Positions 6,626-7,009 of a stretch of DNA of 7,009 nt are shown in pieces (the stretch's first letter is position 1; every line of letters begins with the position of its first letter). The DNA is taken from positions 1 through 7,009 of the forward strand of contig DVMZ01000127.1 of NCBI GenBank assembly GCA_018714725.1. The letters run 5' to 3'. The notes beneath the pieces were generated by a model. That model made no database searches, was not told the DNA's origin, and saw only the letters and a list, made by a program, of their open reading frames with translations. The stretch is from Candidatus Scatosoma pullistercoris (lineage in GTDB: Bacteria > Bacillota > Clostridia > Christensenellales > Borkfalkiaceae). The position numbers and the translations under genes were made by a program.

Positions 6626-6857
6626 TGCGATCGCGCGGAAAAATTTCTCTTTCGCTGTGCAAGTTTTTTGCGGGGTAAGGTTTTGTTTAGTGTCGATTAA
6701 TGGTTTGGCGCCGGCCGAACGCGTTTTTGTCCCCCATGGAGCATGAAGCAAAACGCAAGTTTTGCGCTACTCGGGTCAAGGGAGGAAATCCCTTGCGGGT
6801 GCAGGGCGGAGCCCGCGAATCCTTGCCGTCAGGCAATTCCGCCGCCAGGCGTACTCC

Positions 6858-6890
6858 GAACCCAACCAAGCAAGCCGAACGGCTTGCGCT
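6858..6890 (+). repeat. sub-repeat: GAACCCAAC plus GCAAGCC hairpin
   Basis: GAACCCAAC at 6858-6866 precedes the stem GCAAGCC/GGCTTGC (6870-6887) and then GCT. The same layout recurs 55 bases later at 6913-6946 with stem GCAAAAC/GTTTTGC. The two are diverged copies of one module with compensated stem changes. Confidence 0.7.
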
Positions 6891-6913
6891 CTACCGCCGC
6901 CGGGCGCAAGCTG
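6880..6913 (+). repeat. alternative stem competing with the 6870-6887 hairpin
   Basis: GCTTGCGC at 6882-6889 is the reverse complement of GCGCAAGC at 6904-6911. With wobbles the pairing extends to 6880-6891 against 6902-6913. It uses the 3' arm of the 6870-6887 hairpin, so the two structures exclude each other. Confidence 0.5.
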
Positions 6914-6923
6914 AACCCAACAT

Positions 6924-7009
6924 AAGCAAAACGCAAGTTTTGCGCTACTCGGGTCAAGGGAGGAAATCCCTTGCGGGTGCAGGGCGGAGCCCGCGAATCC
7001 TTGCCGTCA
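6924..7009 (+). repeat. hairpin-rich repeat unit, copy 2 (cut by window edge)
   Basis: All 86 bases match 6746-6831 exactly, including the hairpins GCAAAAC/GTTTTGC (6926-6943) and CAAGGGA/TCCCTTG. The window ends inside the loop of the TTGCC stem. Whether the rest of the 178-base unit follows, or further copies, cannot be seen. Confidence 0.85.

Larger units (their letters stand above)
6746..6923 (+). repeat. 178-base hairpin-rich repeat unit, copy 1
   Basis: The first 86 bases (6746-6831) recur without any mismatch at 6924-7009, giving a period of 178. The unit is a chain of stem-loops. GCAAAAC/GTTTTGC (6748-6765) has a GCAA loop. CAAGGGA/TCCCTTG (6777-6795) has a GGAAA loop. GCGGGT/GCCCGC (6795-6816) includes one wobble. 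TTGCC/GGCAA (6823-6836) has a GTCA loop and is extended by GAA/TTC across a bulge. GCAAGCC/GGCTTGC (6870-6887) has a GAAC loop. The open frame across it (60 codons) is unlikely to be a protein, because the period is not a multiple of three and the signal is structural. It may be a REP/BIME-like, mobile or structured-RNA element. Strand is nominal. Confidence 0.8.

Noticed and set aside
6627..6634. GCGATCGC as an HIP1-like genomic word
   Set aside because: I saw only this copy in the window, so nothing supports a dispersed repeat family here.
6743..6925. 60-codon frame inside the repeat array
   Set aside because: The repeat period of 178 would shift the frame between copies, and the sequence is dominated by hairpins. 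No ribosome site of normal spacing is evident.
6746..7009. CRISPR array
   Set aside because: The identical stretch is at least 86 bases, far longer than CRISPR repeats, and the intervening sequence contains related hairpins rather than unique spacers.

Overview
The window reads as chromosomal DNA of a moderately GC-rich anaerobic member of the Bacillota (Clostridia-like). This rests on gene content: formate-tetrahydrofolate ligase, a CvpA-like membrane protein, PnuC and a clostridial-type zinc-dependent phospholipase C family protein, with strong AGGAG-type ribosome sites on two genes. Placement below class level is inference. A Christensenellales-like gut lineage would fit, but nothing here proves it.

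Layout: a sigma-A-type promoter with an extended -10 drives fhs (70-1725, +). A purine-rich gap with 101 consecutive bases lacking T leads to glnS (1898-3553, +). A short gap with a GC hairpin touching the ribosome site leads to a CvpA-like membrane protein that looks internally duplicated (3625-4830, +). A 136-base gap holding a 14-bp hairpin and a second 8-bp hairpin precedes pnuC (4967-5713, +). A convergent gene for a zinc-dependent phospholipase C family protein (5831-6613, -) ends in an intrinsic terminator that overlaps its stop codon. Positions 6614-7009 hold no convincing gene. They contain that gene's probable promoter and then a hairpin-rich repeat with a 178-base period, starting at 6746 and running off the right edge.

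The four plus-strand genes serve separate housekeeping tasks: one-carbon activation, Gln-tRNA charging, a membrane function and uptake of a nicotinamide-riboside-type vitamin precursor. No shared pathway is evident, so the co-orientation may be incidental.

The most unusual part is the right end. The repeat unit is a chain of short stem-loops. Two related stem-loops keep identical flanks while differing at two stem pairs, both compensated, which suggests that base pairing is maintained. The repeat period is not a multiple of three, which argues against coding. It could be a REP/BIME-like element, a non-autonomous mobile element or a structured RNA. The sequence alone does not decide between these.
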